A stretch of DNA of 64,000 nt from Streptomyces sp. LUP47B. Lineage in GTDB: Bacteria; Actinomycetota; Actinomycetes; Streptomycetales; Streptomycetaceae. The stretch spans positions 347,197-411,196 of the forward strand of contig NZ_MJAH01000008.1 of NCBI RefSeq assembly GCF_001746295.1. Reading direction: 5' to 3'. The notes under the pieces were generated by a model. The model had not been told where the DNA came from. It worked only from the letters and a program-made list of their open reading frames with translations, and did not search any database. Both the position numbers and the translations under genes were made by a program. Below, piece after piece: positions 56,901 through 64,000 of the stretch (its first letter is position 1; each line of letters starts with the position of its first letter).

Positions 56901-57631
56901 CCCACGGCGGACTTCTCCCGCCACAGGCCGGCGACCGACACGTCCCCGGTCACCCGCGGGAACGGCAGCCGGTTCCACAGCGCCAGATACAGCCGCGCCG
57001 CGGGCCCGGACACCTCGCAGTCGGCGTCCCCCGCATCGCCCAACTCGGCCGCGGGCGGTTCCTGCGTCAGTCGTACGGTCCACACGGCGCCGTCGGTGTC
57101 GCTCGCCCGCACCCGCAGCACCCGGGGCTCGTCGGTGCGGACCCGGCTCTTCGCGCGGGCGTGGAAGCCGCGCAGCAACTCGTCGATGCCGTCGGCCGCG
57201 AAGTCCCGGCCGAGCTCCTCGGGGGTGCCGCCGCGGGCCGCCTCCGCGTCGAAGCGGTGCACGGCTGTCTCGTGCGCCTGCCGCCGGGCCCAGAACGCGA
57301 GCGGCGACGGGGCGGGCAGGAACTGGAAGCACTGCAGGCCGGGGTCGGCGGAGCCGAGGGCGTCGACCAGGAGGCGGTGTCCCTCGCGGAACCAGGCGAG
57401 CAACTCCCCGCCGTCGAGATCGGGCTGGTCGGGGAAGGGAACGCGGTCGGGGTGTCCCTCGGCCACGAACGCGCGCGCCCAGCGGTGCACTGTCCCCGTG
57501 TGCTTCAACAGGTCCCGCACCTGCCAGTCCGGGCAGGTCGGCACCTTGGCGTCCGGTCCCGCCCGCTCGGCGGCCGACGCGAGCAACAGGCCTTCCCGGT
57601 TCAGGGTTTGGATGAACTCGGCTGTCTCCAT
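56897..57631 (-). CDS. Maleylpyruvate isomerase family mycothiol-dependent enzyme (MDMPI/DinB-like)
   Basis: 244 aa from ATG 57631 (METAEFIQTLNREG), the usual start of this family; the frame is open to GTG 57709, which overlaps the LysR stop (GTGA), so a 26-residue longer form is possible. The DinB-fold N-terminal domain has VPTCPDWQVRDLLKHTGTVH (metal His) and RRQAHETAVHRFDAEAA (H-E...H metal motif). The C-terminal domain resembles the SCP-like MDMPI_C (VSGPAARLYLALWNRLP). Mycothiol is the expected cofactor. It is probably cotranscribed with LysR. Confidence 0.9.
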   Translation of the reverse strand: METAEFIQTLNREGLLLASAAERAGPDAKVPTCPDWQVRDLLKHTGTVHRWARAFVAEGHPDRVPFPDQPDLDGGELLAWFREGHRLLVDALGSADPGLQCFQFLPAPSPLAFWARRQAHETAVHRFDAEAARGGTPEELGRDFAADGIDELLRGFHARAKSRVRTDEPRVLRVRASDTDGAVWTVRLTQEPPAAELGDAGDADCEVSGPAARLYLALWNRLPFPRVTGDVSVAGLWREKSAVG

Positions 57632-57705
57632 GGAGTGAGTGTGCCCCAGGGCGACGCCCTGCTCGCGCGCCTTCAGTACATCGTCAGGGGACGACATCGA
57701 CGGAG

Positions 57706-58656
57706 TCACCAGTCACGGGCGGCCTGAAGCAGGTGGTCGCGGACCAGCGCCACGTGGGGGTTGCCGGAGGTGCCGGGCCGCTGCACCAGGAAGCTGGTGT
57801 TGATGGGCGGGTCTTCGGGGTCGTGGAGCAGGACCAGCGTCCCCGACCGCAGTTCCTCGGCGCACAGATAACGGGGGAGCACGGTGAATCCGGTGCCGCC
57901 GGCGACCGCGGCCTTGACCGCGTTCAGGTCCGGCATGGTGACCGCGGGCTGCCGGTCCAGACGTCGGCCGAAGACGTGCCGCCAGTAGCGGCGCAGGATG
58001 GGCAGATCGTCGGCGTAGGCGACGAGCGGGACGCCGTGCAGTGCTCCTGCGGCCGTGACGGACGCGGGTGCGCCCAGCCGCTGCGCCCAGGTGGGAGAGG
58101 CGACGAGCACGAACTCCTCGTCGTTGAGGGGCACGGCCGTGAGGATGCGGCCACGCGGCCGGAACGTGGCGATCACCAGGTCGTGGCGGCCCGCGCGCAG
58201 GTCCTCCAGGAGCGGTTCGGTCAGACCCGGCGTGATGCGCAGCCGTACCCCTTTGTCCACCAGGGGAGCGAGACCGGGCAGGACGCACCGGGACAGCAGC
58301 TCGGCCGGACCGGCCAGATGCACCGGCTCGGCCGGGGCGTTCTCCGCGCCCCCCGCGGGCCTCGCCACCATGGCGAGCGAGTCCAGGGGCTGCACGATCC
58401 TGGCGGCGAGCTCGTCCGCGTACGGGGCCGGGGTCACGCCCCGCGCCCGGCGCTCGAACAGCTCACGGCCCAACTGCCGCTCCAGAGTGCGGATCTGGGT
58501 GGTGACCGTGGGCTGGGACAGGCCGAGCAGACGGGCGGCGGCGGTGAAGGAGCCGGTGCGGTACACCGCCAGGAAGGTCCGCAGCAGGTTCAGGTCCAGC
58601 GGGGCATCGACGGCGTGCCCCGGACCCTCCGAGCCATTGGCGTTCCTATCCCTCAT
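57706..58656 (-). CDS. LysR-family transcriptional regulator
   Basis: 316 aa. The N-terminal winged helix reads LDLNLLRTFLAVYRTGSFTA, ARLLGLSQPTVTTQIRTLER, QLGRELFERR. The substrate domain (about 100-300) has VRLRITPGLTEPLLEDLRAG, RHDLVIATF, LNDEEFVLVASPTWAQRLG, and LNAVKAAVAGGTGFTVLPRY. Divergent from the DJ-1/PfpI gene 50 bp away, the classic LysR layout. The likely target is that gene; the inducer is unknown. Confidence 0.93.
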   Translation of the reverse strand: MRDRNANGSEGPGHAVDAPLDLNLLRTFLAVYRTGSFTAAARLLGLSQPTVTTQIRTLERQLGRELFERRARGVTPAPYADELAARIVQPLDSLAMVARPAGGAENAPAEPVHLAGPAELLSRCVLPGLAPLVDKGVRLRITPGLTEPLLEDLRAGRHDLVIATFRPRGRILTAVPLNDEEFVLVASPTWAQRLGAPASVTAAGALHGVPLVAYADDLPILRRYWRHVFGRRLDRQPAVTMPDLNAVKAAVAGGTGFTVLPRYLCAEELRSGTLVLLHDPEDPPINTSFLVQRPGTSGNPHVALVRDHLLQAARDW

Positions 58657-58706
58657 ATGCGGGAGCCTATTGGATTTCTATGGCGGGACGGGACTACGGT
58701 TCGACC

Positions 58707-59402
58707 ATGTCGAAGATCCTCTTTGTGATGACCGGTGCCGACCACTGGACCCTGGCCGACGGCACCCAGCACCCCACCGGCTACTGGGCCGAGGAGGCGG
58801 TCGCCCCCTACGAGGCCTTCAAGGCCGCCGGACACGAGATCGTCGTGGCCACCCCGGGCGGTGTCGTGCCGACCGTGGACAAGGGCAGCCTCGCGGCCGA
58901 GGTCAACGGCGGCCAGGAGAACGCCGACCGCATCGCCGGGGTGCTCACCTCGGCCACCGAACTCCAGCACCCGGTACGGCTGGAGGACGTGAACCTCGAC
59001 GACTACGCGGCAGTCTTCTACCCCGGCGGCCACGGACCGATGGAGGACCTCGCGGTCGACGCGGACTCGGGCCGACTGCTCACCCTCGCCCTGGAGAGCG
59101 GCAAGCCCCTCGGTGTCGTCTGCCACGCCCCCGCCGCCCTGCTCGCGGCGACGAAGGCCGACGGCTCCAACGCGTTCGCCGGGCGCCGGGTGGCCGCCTT
59201 CACCAACGCCGAGGAGACCCAGGCGGGCTTCGCCGACAAGGCCAAGTGGCTGCTCCAGGACCGGCTCACCGAGGCCGGCGTCCAGGTGGACGTGTCCGAG
59301 CCCTGGGCTCCGCATGTGATCGTCGACGGCGACCTGGTGACCGGGCAGAACCCGGCGTCCTCCGCACCCCTCGCCGTCGAACTGCTGAAGAAGCTGGGCT
59401 GA
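58707..59402 (+). CDS. DJ-1/PfpI-family type 1 glutamine amidotransferase-like protein
   Basis: 231 aa from ATG 58707. Hsp31-like: ILFVMTGADHWTLADGTQHP, GYWAEEAVAPYEAFKAAGHE, VFYPGGHGPMEDLAVDADSG, and the nucleophile elbow LGVVCHAPAALLAATK with Cys139. The GGHGP and CHAP words are typical of glyoxalase III/chaperone members that deal with methylglyoxal. A TTGGAT...TACGGT pair (19-nt spacer, 58670-58700) suggests a leaderless start. Probably induced through the divergent LysR protein under carbonyl or oxidant stress. Confidence 0.9.
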   Translation: MSKILFVMTGADHWTLADGTQHPTGYWAEEAVAPYEAFKAAGHEIVVATPGGVVPTVDKGSLAAEVNGGQENADRIAGVLTSATELQHPVRLEDVNLDDYAAVFYPGGHGPMEDLAVDADSGRLLTLALESGKPLGVVCHAPAALLAATKADGSNAFAGRRVAAFTNAEETQAGFADKAKWLLQDRLTEAGVQVDVSEPWAPHVIVDGDLVTGQNPASSAPLAVELLKKLG

Positions 59403-59412
59403 TCCCCCGGGC

Positions 59413-60051
59413 TCACACCCCGAGACAGGGCAGCACCACGGCGTCGATGTAGGCCCCGACGAAGGCCGGGTCGGCCGACTCGTCCTCCAGCAGCTGGTGG
59501 GCGATCAGGCTGCCCAGCAGTGCGTAGGGGACGTAGGACAGGGCGGCGGTGTCCGCGGGGACCTCGCCGCGCTCGACGGCCTGCCCCAACAGCGCCTCGA
59601 GACTGCACAGTTCGGGAACGACGAGCAGTTCACGCAGCGCCGAGAGGAGATCGGGGTGGACGTGGGCGGCCTGGAGGACGCCCCGCATCAGGGCGGTGCC
59701 CTGCTCCATCCGCAGCGCGTCCAGCTGGGCCACCACCGCCGCGAAGTCGCCGCGCAGGGACCCGGTGTCGATGCCGGCGAGGGTGGCGGGCCTCTCGTGG
59801 CGCAGCGCCTCGGCGACCAGCTGCGGCTTCCCCGCCCACTGGCGATAGAGGGTGGCTTTGCTGCACCGGGTCCGGGTGGCCACGGCGTCCATGGTGAGGT
59901 TGTCGTAGCCGACCTCCCGCAGCAGGGCGAGGACGCTCGTGTACAGCTCCGCCTCGCGCTCCGGCGTCAGACGGCTGCGGCGCGGACGCGGAGTGGAGCC
60001 CGATGGCGCCGCGCCTGCCGATGTCGTACGTCCGTCACCGTTGCCGTCCAT
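59413..60051 (-). CDS. TetR/AcrR-family transcriptional regulator
   Basis: 212 aa from ATG 60051, with GGATGAGG 5 nt upstream; a TTG at 60066 is possible. The helix-turn-helix is SVLALLREVGYDNLTMDAVA then TRTRCSKATLYRQWAGKPQL with the typical YRQWAGK. The C-terminal domain (about 100-212) has TALMRGVLQAAHVHPDLLSA and looks like TetR_C_16-type. The twin palindromes in front suggest autoregulation. No obvious partner on the divergent side, where 450 bp are empty. Confidence 0.92.
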   Translation of the reverse strand: MDGNGDGRTTSAGAAPSGSTPRPRRSRLTPEREAELYTSVLALLREVGYDNLTMDAVATRTRCSKATLYRQWAGKPQLVAEALRHERPATLAGIDTGSLRGDFAAVVAQLDALRMEQGTALMRGVLQAAHVHPDLLSALRELLVVPELCSLEALLGQAVERGEVPADTAALSYVPYALLGSLIAHQLLEDESADPAFVGAYIDAVVLPCLGV

Positions 60052-60066
60052 GCGCGCCTCATCCAA

Positions 60067-60131
60067 ACGAAACTGTTTCGTACTCTACGGCCAGGCTATC
60101 CCCGCGGCCGTCGGATACGAAACCGTCTCGG
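60067..60131. promoter_or_regulatory. Twin TetR operators (one perfect, one degenerate)
   Basis: A perfect 15-bp palindrome ACGAAAC-t-GTTTCGT (60067-60081) lies 16 bp from the TetR ATG. A second, imperfect copy (ACGAAACCGTCTCGG, 60117-60131) is exactly 50 bp further on. Confidence 0.75.
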
Positions 60132-60507
60132 TGGTGGACGGCTCCCGGGAAGCCTGGCCGGGAGCGCAGGCGGAGGGTCCGCAGAGTCGCGCATGGCGGG
60201 CCTGTCACCGGTCGCGACAGTACGGCTCGTTGCTCCCGGGAGACGCTGTGGGGCGAGGCGAGCGAACTCGTGCATGACGATGTGCCGTTGTGGGTCGATC
60301 GGTTCCGGAGTCGTTGGACGTGTCCTGGCCGTCCGGCACCTCTGCGGTCCGAGCGTCCACCTGCTGCGTCGCGTTGACGGTGGTCGAGGCCCCGGCGTCC
60401 TCGGCCGCGACCCCGCCGACGGCCGGCTGCATCGGCAGCGGCGTGGCCGACCGGTCGGACGGTCCCCCGCGCCATCCGACCGGCCATCGGTTGTACAAGC
60501 GGGCACG
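60132..60507. other. Stretch without a supported gene
   Basis: 376 bp between the TetR operators and the AraC gene end. The short open frames on both strands (for example minus 60205-60498) show no family match or ribosome-binding site. It may be a decayed target gene of the TetR protein, but nothing recognisable remains. Confidence 0.5.
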
Positions 60508-61431
60508 CTATAGGCCGGCGGTCGACGCGGTCTTGGACAAATTTGCACTCGTGGAGAGCGCCACCGCCCCCTCCACGCGTCGCGAGGTCATCATCTGTCC
60601 GGGCGTGGTGCCGGCGATGGCCCGGAACTCGCGGTTGAGGTGCGCCTGATCGTAGAAGCCGCAGGCCGTGGAGATCTCGGTCAGACTCGTGGCCCCGCGA
60701 CCTAGCAACGCCACCGCGTGACGGAAGCGCAACACCCGGGCCGTCGCCTTGGGGGTGAGCCCGATCTGCTGGGTGAACCGGCGGGTCAGGTATCCCTGGC
60801 TCCAGCCCACTTCGGCGGCGATACGGGCGATCGGGATGGCCCCCGCGCTACCGGAGAGCAACTGCCAGGCGCGTGCCACCTCGGGCGTGGGCTGCGGGCC
60901 GTACTCGAGCCGGGCGAGCAGCGCGGCGTCCAGCAGGTCGAACCTCGCGGCCCAGTCGGGAGTGGCTGCCATCCGCTCGACCAACACCTCGGCTTCGGGC
61001 CCCAGAACGTCCCGTGTCCCGACGGCCAGATTCGTCAACTCGCTCATCGGCAGGCCGAACAGCCGGTACGCACCCAGTGGCGTGAACTCCACCCGGATCG
61101 CCTCCTGACCGCCTGGATGCGTACAGATCGCGGGCCGGTCCTCCAGTCCGACCACCAGCGACCCGATGTTCCCGCTGCCCGCGTCCGGCACGCCCAGCCG
61201 CCGTACCTGCGAGAACGGCTCGGCGAGACTGATCAACAGGGTCGCGCGCCCCGAGGGCACCAAACGTGCCTCGTACGGTGTGGCCACCGCTTCCCAGTAG
61301 CCGACGTAGCTGCGTAAATACGGCCGCAACCCCGGATGCCAGGGCCGGGTCACCCGCCACAGCCCACCGAGCCGCGTGATCTCGACCGGACCCGCCGCGG
61401 CCATGACACCCCGTGCACCAGGCAGCACCAC
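60508..61431 (-). CDS. AraC-family transcriptional regulator
   Basis: 307 aa from GTG 61431, chosen for an AGAGGAG 8 nt upstream; ATG 61455 or 61404 are alternatives. The N-terminal DUF6597-like ligand domain reads RPYLRSYVGYWEAV, PSGRATLLISLAEPF and VEFTPLGAYRLFGLPMSEL. The C-terminal double helix-turn-helix (about 195-290) has IARIAAEVGWSQGYLTRRFT, QQIGLTPKATARVLRFRHAV and EISTACGFYDQAHLNREFRA then PGQMM. Codon 39 is TTA (61317-61315), a possible bldA target. Divergent from the MFS gene, its likely target. Confidence 0.92.
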   Translation of the reverse strand: MVLPGARGVMAAAGPVEITRLGGLWRVTRPWHPGLRPYLRSYVGYWEAVATPYEARLVPSGRATLLISLAEPFSQVRRLGVPDAGSGNIGSLVVGLEDRPAICTHPGGQEAIRVEFTPLGAYRLFGLPMSELTNLAVGTRDVLGPEAEVLVERMAATPDWAARFDLLDAALLARLEYGPQPTPEVARAWQLLSGSAGAIPIARIAAEVGWSQGYLTRRFTQQIGLTPKATARVLRFRHAVALLGRGATSLTEISTACGFYDQAHLNREFRAIAGTTPGQMMTSRRVEGAVALSTSANLSKTASTAGL

Positions 61432-61644
61432 AAGGAGCGCTCCTCTCGTCATCAAGGAACCGCCCTGAGTCAGCCGCCCGGCAGCTCCGTGCTATCCAGC
61501 ATCCGACGTCATCGCACCGGACTCGTGGGTAAGCGAGTGAAGTTGGCATGCAGGCGGGTGCAGATCTGATGACGGTGAACCGCCACGGCGGAAGCCGCCG
61601 GACGGGCGGATGGGCTGAGCGAGCCTCCGCTCACCCGAACACCC

Positions 61645-61673
61645 TTGCCGACAATCGAGCACAGGCCTACGCT
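61645..61673 (+). promoter_or_regulatory. Leaderless promoter of the MFS gene
   Basis: TTGCCG (61645-61650), exactly 17 nt, TACGCT (61668-61673). The GTG at 61680 falls where transcription should start, so the mRNA is probably leaderless. Confidence 0.65.
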
Positions 61674-61679
61674 GACTTT

Positions 61680-62876
61680 GTGCCGCTAATAAACAAAATG
61701 CGAACGCGCATCACCGTGCCGGACAACAGCCTCACCCGACTCCGTATCGTCCTCACCGTCTTCTTCGCGCTCGACGGCTTCGTCTTTGCCGGGTGGGTCG
61801 TTCGCATCCCCGCGATCAAGGAACAGACCGGCGCCTCCGCCAGCGCCCTCGGTCTCGCCCTGCTCGGTGTCTCGGCCGGCGCGGTGATCACCATGATGCT
61901 CACCGGCCGCCTCTGCCGCCGCTACGGCACCCATCGGGTCACCGTCGTCTGCGCCGTCCTGCTCTCCCTCAGCGTCGCGCTGCCACCGCTCACCCACTCC
62001 GCGGTGGCACTCGGCGCCGTACTGCTGATCTTCGGTGCCGCGTACGGCAGCATCAACGTCGCGTTCAACAGCGCCGCGGTCGATCTCGTGGGCGCGCTGC
62101 GGCGCCCCATCATGCCGAGCTTCCACGCCGCCTTCAGCCTGGGCGGAATGCTCGGTGCCGGACTCGGCGGGCTGGTCGCCGGAGCCCTGTCCCCGACACG
62201 GCACCTGTTCGGCCTCACCGCGATCGGGCTGCTCGTCACCGCAGCGGCGGGGCGCACCCTGCTGCGCATCCCGGCTCCGGCACCCCGACAGGATGTGCCC
62301 CAGCAGACGTCCGCGCCCCGTCGCCAGGGCAGCCGCACCCGCGGTCTCGTCATCACCTTCGGCCTGATCGCCCTGTGCACGGCCTACGGTGAGGGCGCGC
62401 TGGCCGACTGGAGCGCCCTGCATCTGGAGCACGACCTGGACGCCACGCCCGGCGTCGCCGCGGTCGGTTACTCGTGTTTCGCGCTCGCCATGACCATCGG
62501 CCGACTGACCGGCACCAGACTGCTCGAACGGCTCGGCCGGACCCGCACGCTCGTGGGCGGCGGCACCACGGCCGCGCTCGGCATGCTGCTCGGCGCCCTC
62601 GCCCCCTCCGTCTGGGCGGCACTGCTCGGCTTCATGATCACCGGGCTCGGTCTCGCCAACCTCTTCCCCGTCGCCGTCGAGCGCGCGGGCAGACTGGCAG
62701 GCCCCGACGGAGTGGCCATCGCCTCCACCCTCGGCTACGGCGGCATGCTCCTCGGCCCGCCCGCCATCGGCTTCATGGCCGACTGGTTCTCCCTCCCGGT
62801 CGCCCTCACCAGCGTCGCGGCGCTCGCCGCCACCGCCGCGGTCATCGCACTGCTGACCCGACGCGTGGCGGGTTGA
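61680..62876 (+). CDS. MFS transporter
   Basis: 398 aa from GTG 61680, at the predicted transcription start; ATG 61698 is a later option. Twelve-helix major-facilitator protein: VLTVFFALDGFVFAGWVVRI, PAIKEQTGASASALGLALLG, RLCRRYGTHRVTVVCAVLLS (motif A-like), GAAYGSINVAFNSAAVDLVG, MPSFHAAFSLGGMLGAGLGG, and in the second half IGRLTGTRLLERLGRTRTLV. The pattern (INVAFN, FHAAFSLGG) matches the YbjJ/YfkF-like sugar or drug transporter group. Substrate unknown. The divergent AraC gene is its presumed regulator. Confidence 0.9.
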   Translation: MPLINKMRTRITVPDNSLTRLRIVLTVFFALDGFVFAGWVVRIPAIKEQTGASASALGLALLGVSAGAVITMMLTGRLCRRYGTHRVTVVCAVLLSLSVALPPLTHSAVALGAVLLIFGAAYGSINVAFNSAAVDLVGALRRPIMPSFHAAFSLGGMLGAGLGGLVAGALSPTRHLFGLTAIGLLVTAAAGRTLLRIPAPAPRQDVPQQTSAPRRQGSRTRGLVITFGLIALCTAYGEGALADWSALHLEHDLDATPGVAAVGYSCFALAMTIGRLTGTRLLERLGRTRTLVGGGTTAALGMLLGALAPSVWAALLGFMITGLGLANLFPVAVERAGRLAGPDGVAIASTLGYGGMLLGPPAIGFMADWFSLPVALTSVAALAATAAVIALLTRRVAG

Positions 62877-62962
62877 TCACGGGCTCGGCGGTCAGTTCTT
62901 CCCCCTATCGAAGTTGCCGGTCCGGATGGGCGAGGGCGCGTACAGGGCGTAGGCCCCCCGGA

Positions 62963-63319
62963 TCACTCCGGATGGGCCACCGCCTCCTTCTGCAACTGAA
63001 CAGCAGCCAACAGGCTGAGCTTCGGCTCCGCCTTGCGCAGTGCCCGTACCGCCGCGACCGAGGTGATGTCGCCCGTGAATCCGACGGCGGCCCACCGGGA
63101 ACGGACCCAGCGTGCGCGCAGCCCGGTCTCGGTGGCGGCGGCGGTGGACTCGACGAGTGCCATGGCGCGGTCCAGCCCGGGTCGCTCCTCGGGCGTGGCC
63201 TCGGCCAGTGCCTGGCTCAGGGCCGCTCCGACGACGTCCGAGTCCCGGACCAGCAGCACGAAGTTCTGTTTCTTGTTCAGTCCCGCGATTCCCGACATGC
63301 GGCTCATCGTGACGGCCAT
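62963..63319 (-). CDS. Hypothetical protein
   Basis: 118 aa, no recognised family. ATG 63319; ATG 63304 or 63295 could also serve (MSRMSG/MSGIAG). Visible: MSGIAGLNKKQNFVLLVRDS, an Ala-rich amphipathic region (VVGAALSQALAEATPEERPG), then ARWVRSRWAAVGFTGDITSV and AEPKLSLLAAVQLQKEA. Mainly helical, no membrane helix or signal peptide. Codon use is normal for the genome, which supports it being real. Confidence 0.5.
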   Translation of the reverse strand: MAVTMSRMSGIAGLNKKQNFVLLVRDSDVVGAALSQALAEATPEERPGLDRAMALVESTAAATETGLRARWVRSRWAAVGFTGDITSVAAVRALRKAEPKLSLLAAVQLQKEAVAHPE

Positions 63320-63408
63320 GTTCCGGTCTCGCCAAGCGACTTGAGGACTCTCAGAGGCTCGGTCGTCCGTCCTTCAGGCGCGCGTCCCACGTCGACGACG
63401 GCCGGACG

Positions 63409-64000
63409 TCAGGGCGATGGAGTTTTGGCGGTGGTGGGTGGGGTGAGGTCGTCCTCCTCGGGGAGTGCTTCGGTGTCGACACCACGCACCTGGCTCAACT
63501 CGTGTTTGAGGGCGGCGAGTTCGGCGCCGCCTGCCATGTGGTTGGTGAGTTCCTCCAGGGTGATCCGGTCGCGGGAGGCGGACAGTTCCATGGTGCCCAG
63601 GCGCAGCACGCTGAAGTGGTCGCCGACCATGTAGGCGTGGTGGGGGTTGTGGGTGATGAAGATGACGCCGAGTCCGCGGTCGCGGGCGGCGGCGACGTAT
63701 TTGAGCACGACACCGGACTGTTTGACGCCGAGGGCTGCGGTGGGCTCGTCCAGGATGAGGACGCGGGCGCCGAAGTAGACGGCGCGGGCGATGGCCACGC
63801 ACTGGCGCTGGCCGCCGGAGAGGGTGCCGATGGGCTGTTCGAGGTCGTCGAGGATGATGCCCATCTGGCGCAGCTCGTGGTCGGCGGTCTGTTTCATCTT
63901 CTCGATGTCCAGACGGCGGATCGGCCAGGGGCCCTTGGTCATCTCGGAGCCGAGGAAGAAGTTGCGCCATACCGGCATCAGGGGGACCACGGCGAGGTCC
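63409..64000 (-). CDS. Sugar ABC transporter ATP-binding protein (partial, 5' end outside window)
   Basis: The frame enters from the right edge, so only the C-terminal 196 residues are seen. Signature LSGGQRQCVAIARAVYFGAR, Walker B VLILDEPTAALGVKQSGVVL, H-loop VIFITHNPHHAYMVGDHF, and LSASRDRITLEELTNHMAGG at the end. DEPTAALG with a single visible ABC unit and the RITLEELTNHMAGG tail fit the ribose/xylose-type ATPases found with a substrate-binding protein and permease. Walker A is beyond the edge. The C terminus is Pro/Thr-rich (EEDDLTPPTTAKTPSP). Confidence 0.9.
   Translation of the reverse strand, partial: DLAVVPLMPVWRNFFLGSEMTKGPWPIRRLDIEKMKQTADHELRQMGIILDDLEQPIGTLSGGQRQCVAIARAVYFGARVLILDEPTAALGVKQSGVVLKYVAAARDRGLGVIFITHNPHHAYMVGDHFSVLRLGTMELSASRDRITLEELTNHMAGGAELAALKHELSQVRGVDTEALPEEDDLTPPTTAKTPSP

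Noticed and set aside
60205..60498. 97-codon minus-strand frame in the gene-free stretch
   Set aside because: No ribosome-binding site, no homology I can recognise, and an unlikely composition; left as no gene.
1..64000. CRISPR arrays, tRNA/rRNA genes, insertion sequences, prophage or integrase genes
   Set aside because: No regular repeat-spacer pattern, cloverleaf with CCA context, transposase or integrase was seen by eye in any part.

Overview
The window is high-GC actinobacterial chromosome, almost certainly Streptomyces. The evidence is very strong G/C third-position bias, frequent GTG starts, GTGA/ATGA stop-start overlaps, several genes without a ribosome-binding site just downstream of a -10 box, mycothiol- and F420-type enzyme families, and families typical of Streptomyces (DUF6421, DUF6214, DUF6332, DUF5134, leader peptides with an HVDL motif). 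I see no rRNA, tRNA, CRISPR array, IS element or prophage. It reads as ordinary chromosome holding many small regulator-plus-target modules.

Left part (1-12.6 kb): a decayed GH62 arabinofuranosidase tail, a secreted CE1-type esterase with a CBM2, an Old Yellow Enzyme divergent from an ArsR regulator, an NCS2 nucleobase permease, an FprA-type ferredoxin-NADP reductase broken by a one-base frameshift, a divergent DUF305 lipoprotein/LVIVD secreted protein pair, a TetR regulator, and a minus-strand operon of PAP2 phosphatase, zinc-ribbon protein and HAD hydrolase.

Middle (12.6-31.6 kb): a FUSC-MarR operon, a large clan-A glycoside hydrolase with a CBM35-like module, VOC, GNAT and GDPD singletons, a translationally coupled DUF6421-SDR-threonine aldolase operon, a transglutaminase-like protein followed by a B3/4-domain pseudogene, an acyltransferase, a thiol/sulfur-flavoured cluster (DUF4395, thioredoxin, cysteine-type leader peptide, flavin reductase), the etfBA pair with a strong terminator, a secreted EEP-family phosphatase/nuclease and a DUF6986 aldolase-like protein behind a nested palindromic operator.

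Centre-right (31.7-46.8 kb): a membrane Ser/Thr kinase, a LacI/ROK pair around a perfect 12-bp operator, a secreted GH27 alpha-galactosidase, a small acidic secreted peptide, an ATPase-Nudix fusion, and a five-gene oligopeptide ABC operon (permease, binding lipoprotein, permease, two ATPases). The binding-protein gene carries a one-base insertion.

Right part (46.7-64 kb): a kinase-fold protein overlapping an MBL hydrolase, an M20 dipeptidase, a geranylgeranyl-reductase-family flavoprotein, a Ddn-type F420 protein divergent from a TetR regulator over a duplicated operator, a NarL-type two-component system, an MFS/MarR divergent pair, a LysR/DJ-1 divergent pair, a TetR regulator with twin operators, an AraC regulator divergent from a leaderless MFS gene, and a sugar-ABC ATPase cut by the window edge.

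Recurring themes are divergent regulator-target pairs with visible palindromes, xylan/galactoside degradation, and one-base extra C/G errors in two genes that are otherwise intact. The best candidate for undescribed biology is DUF6421, which has a metallopeptidase-like HDxxH...EExxxD signature and is welded into an operon with an SDR and a threonine aldolase.
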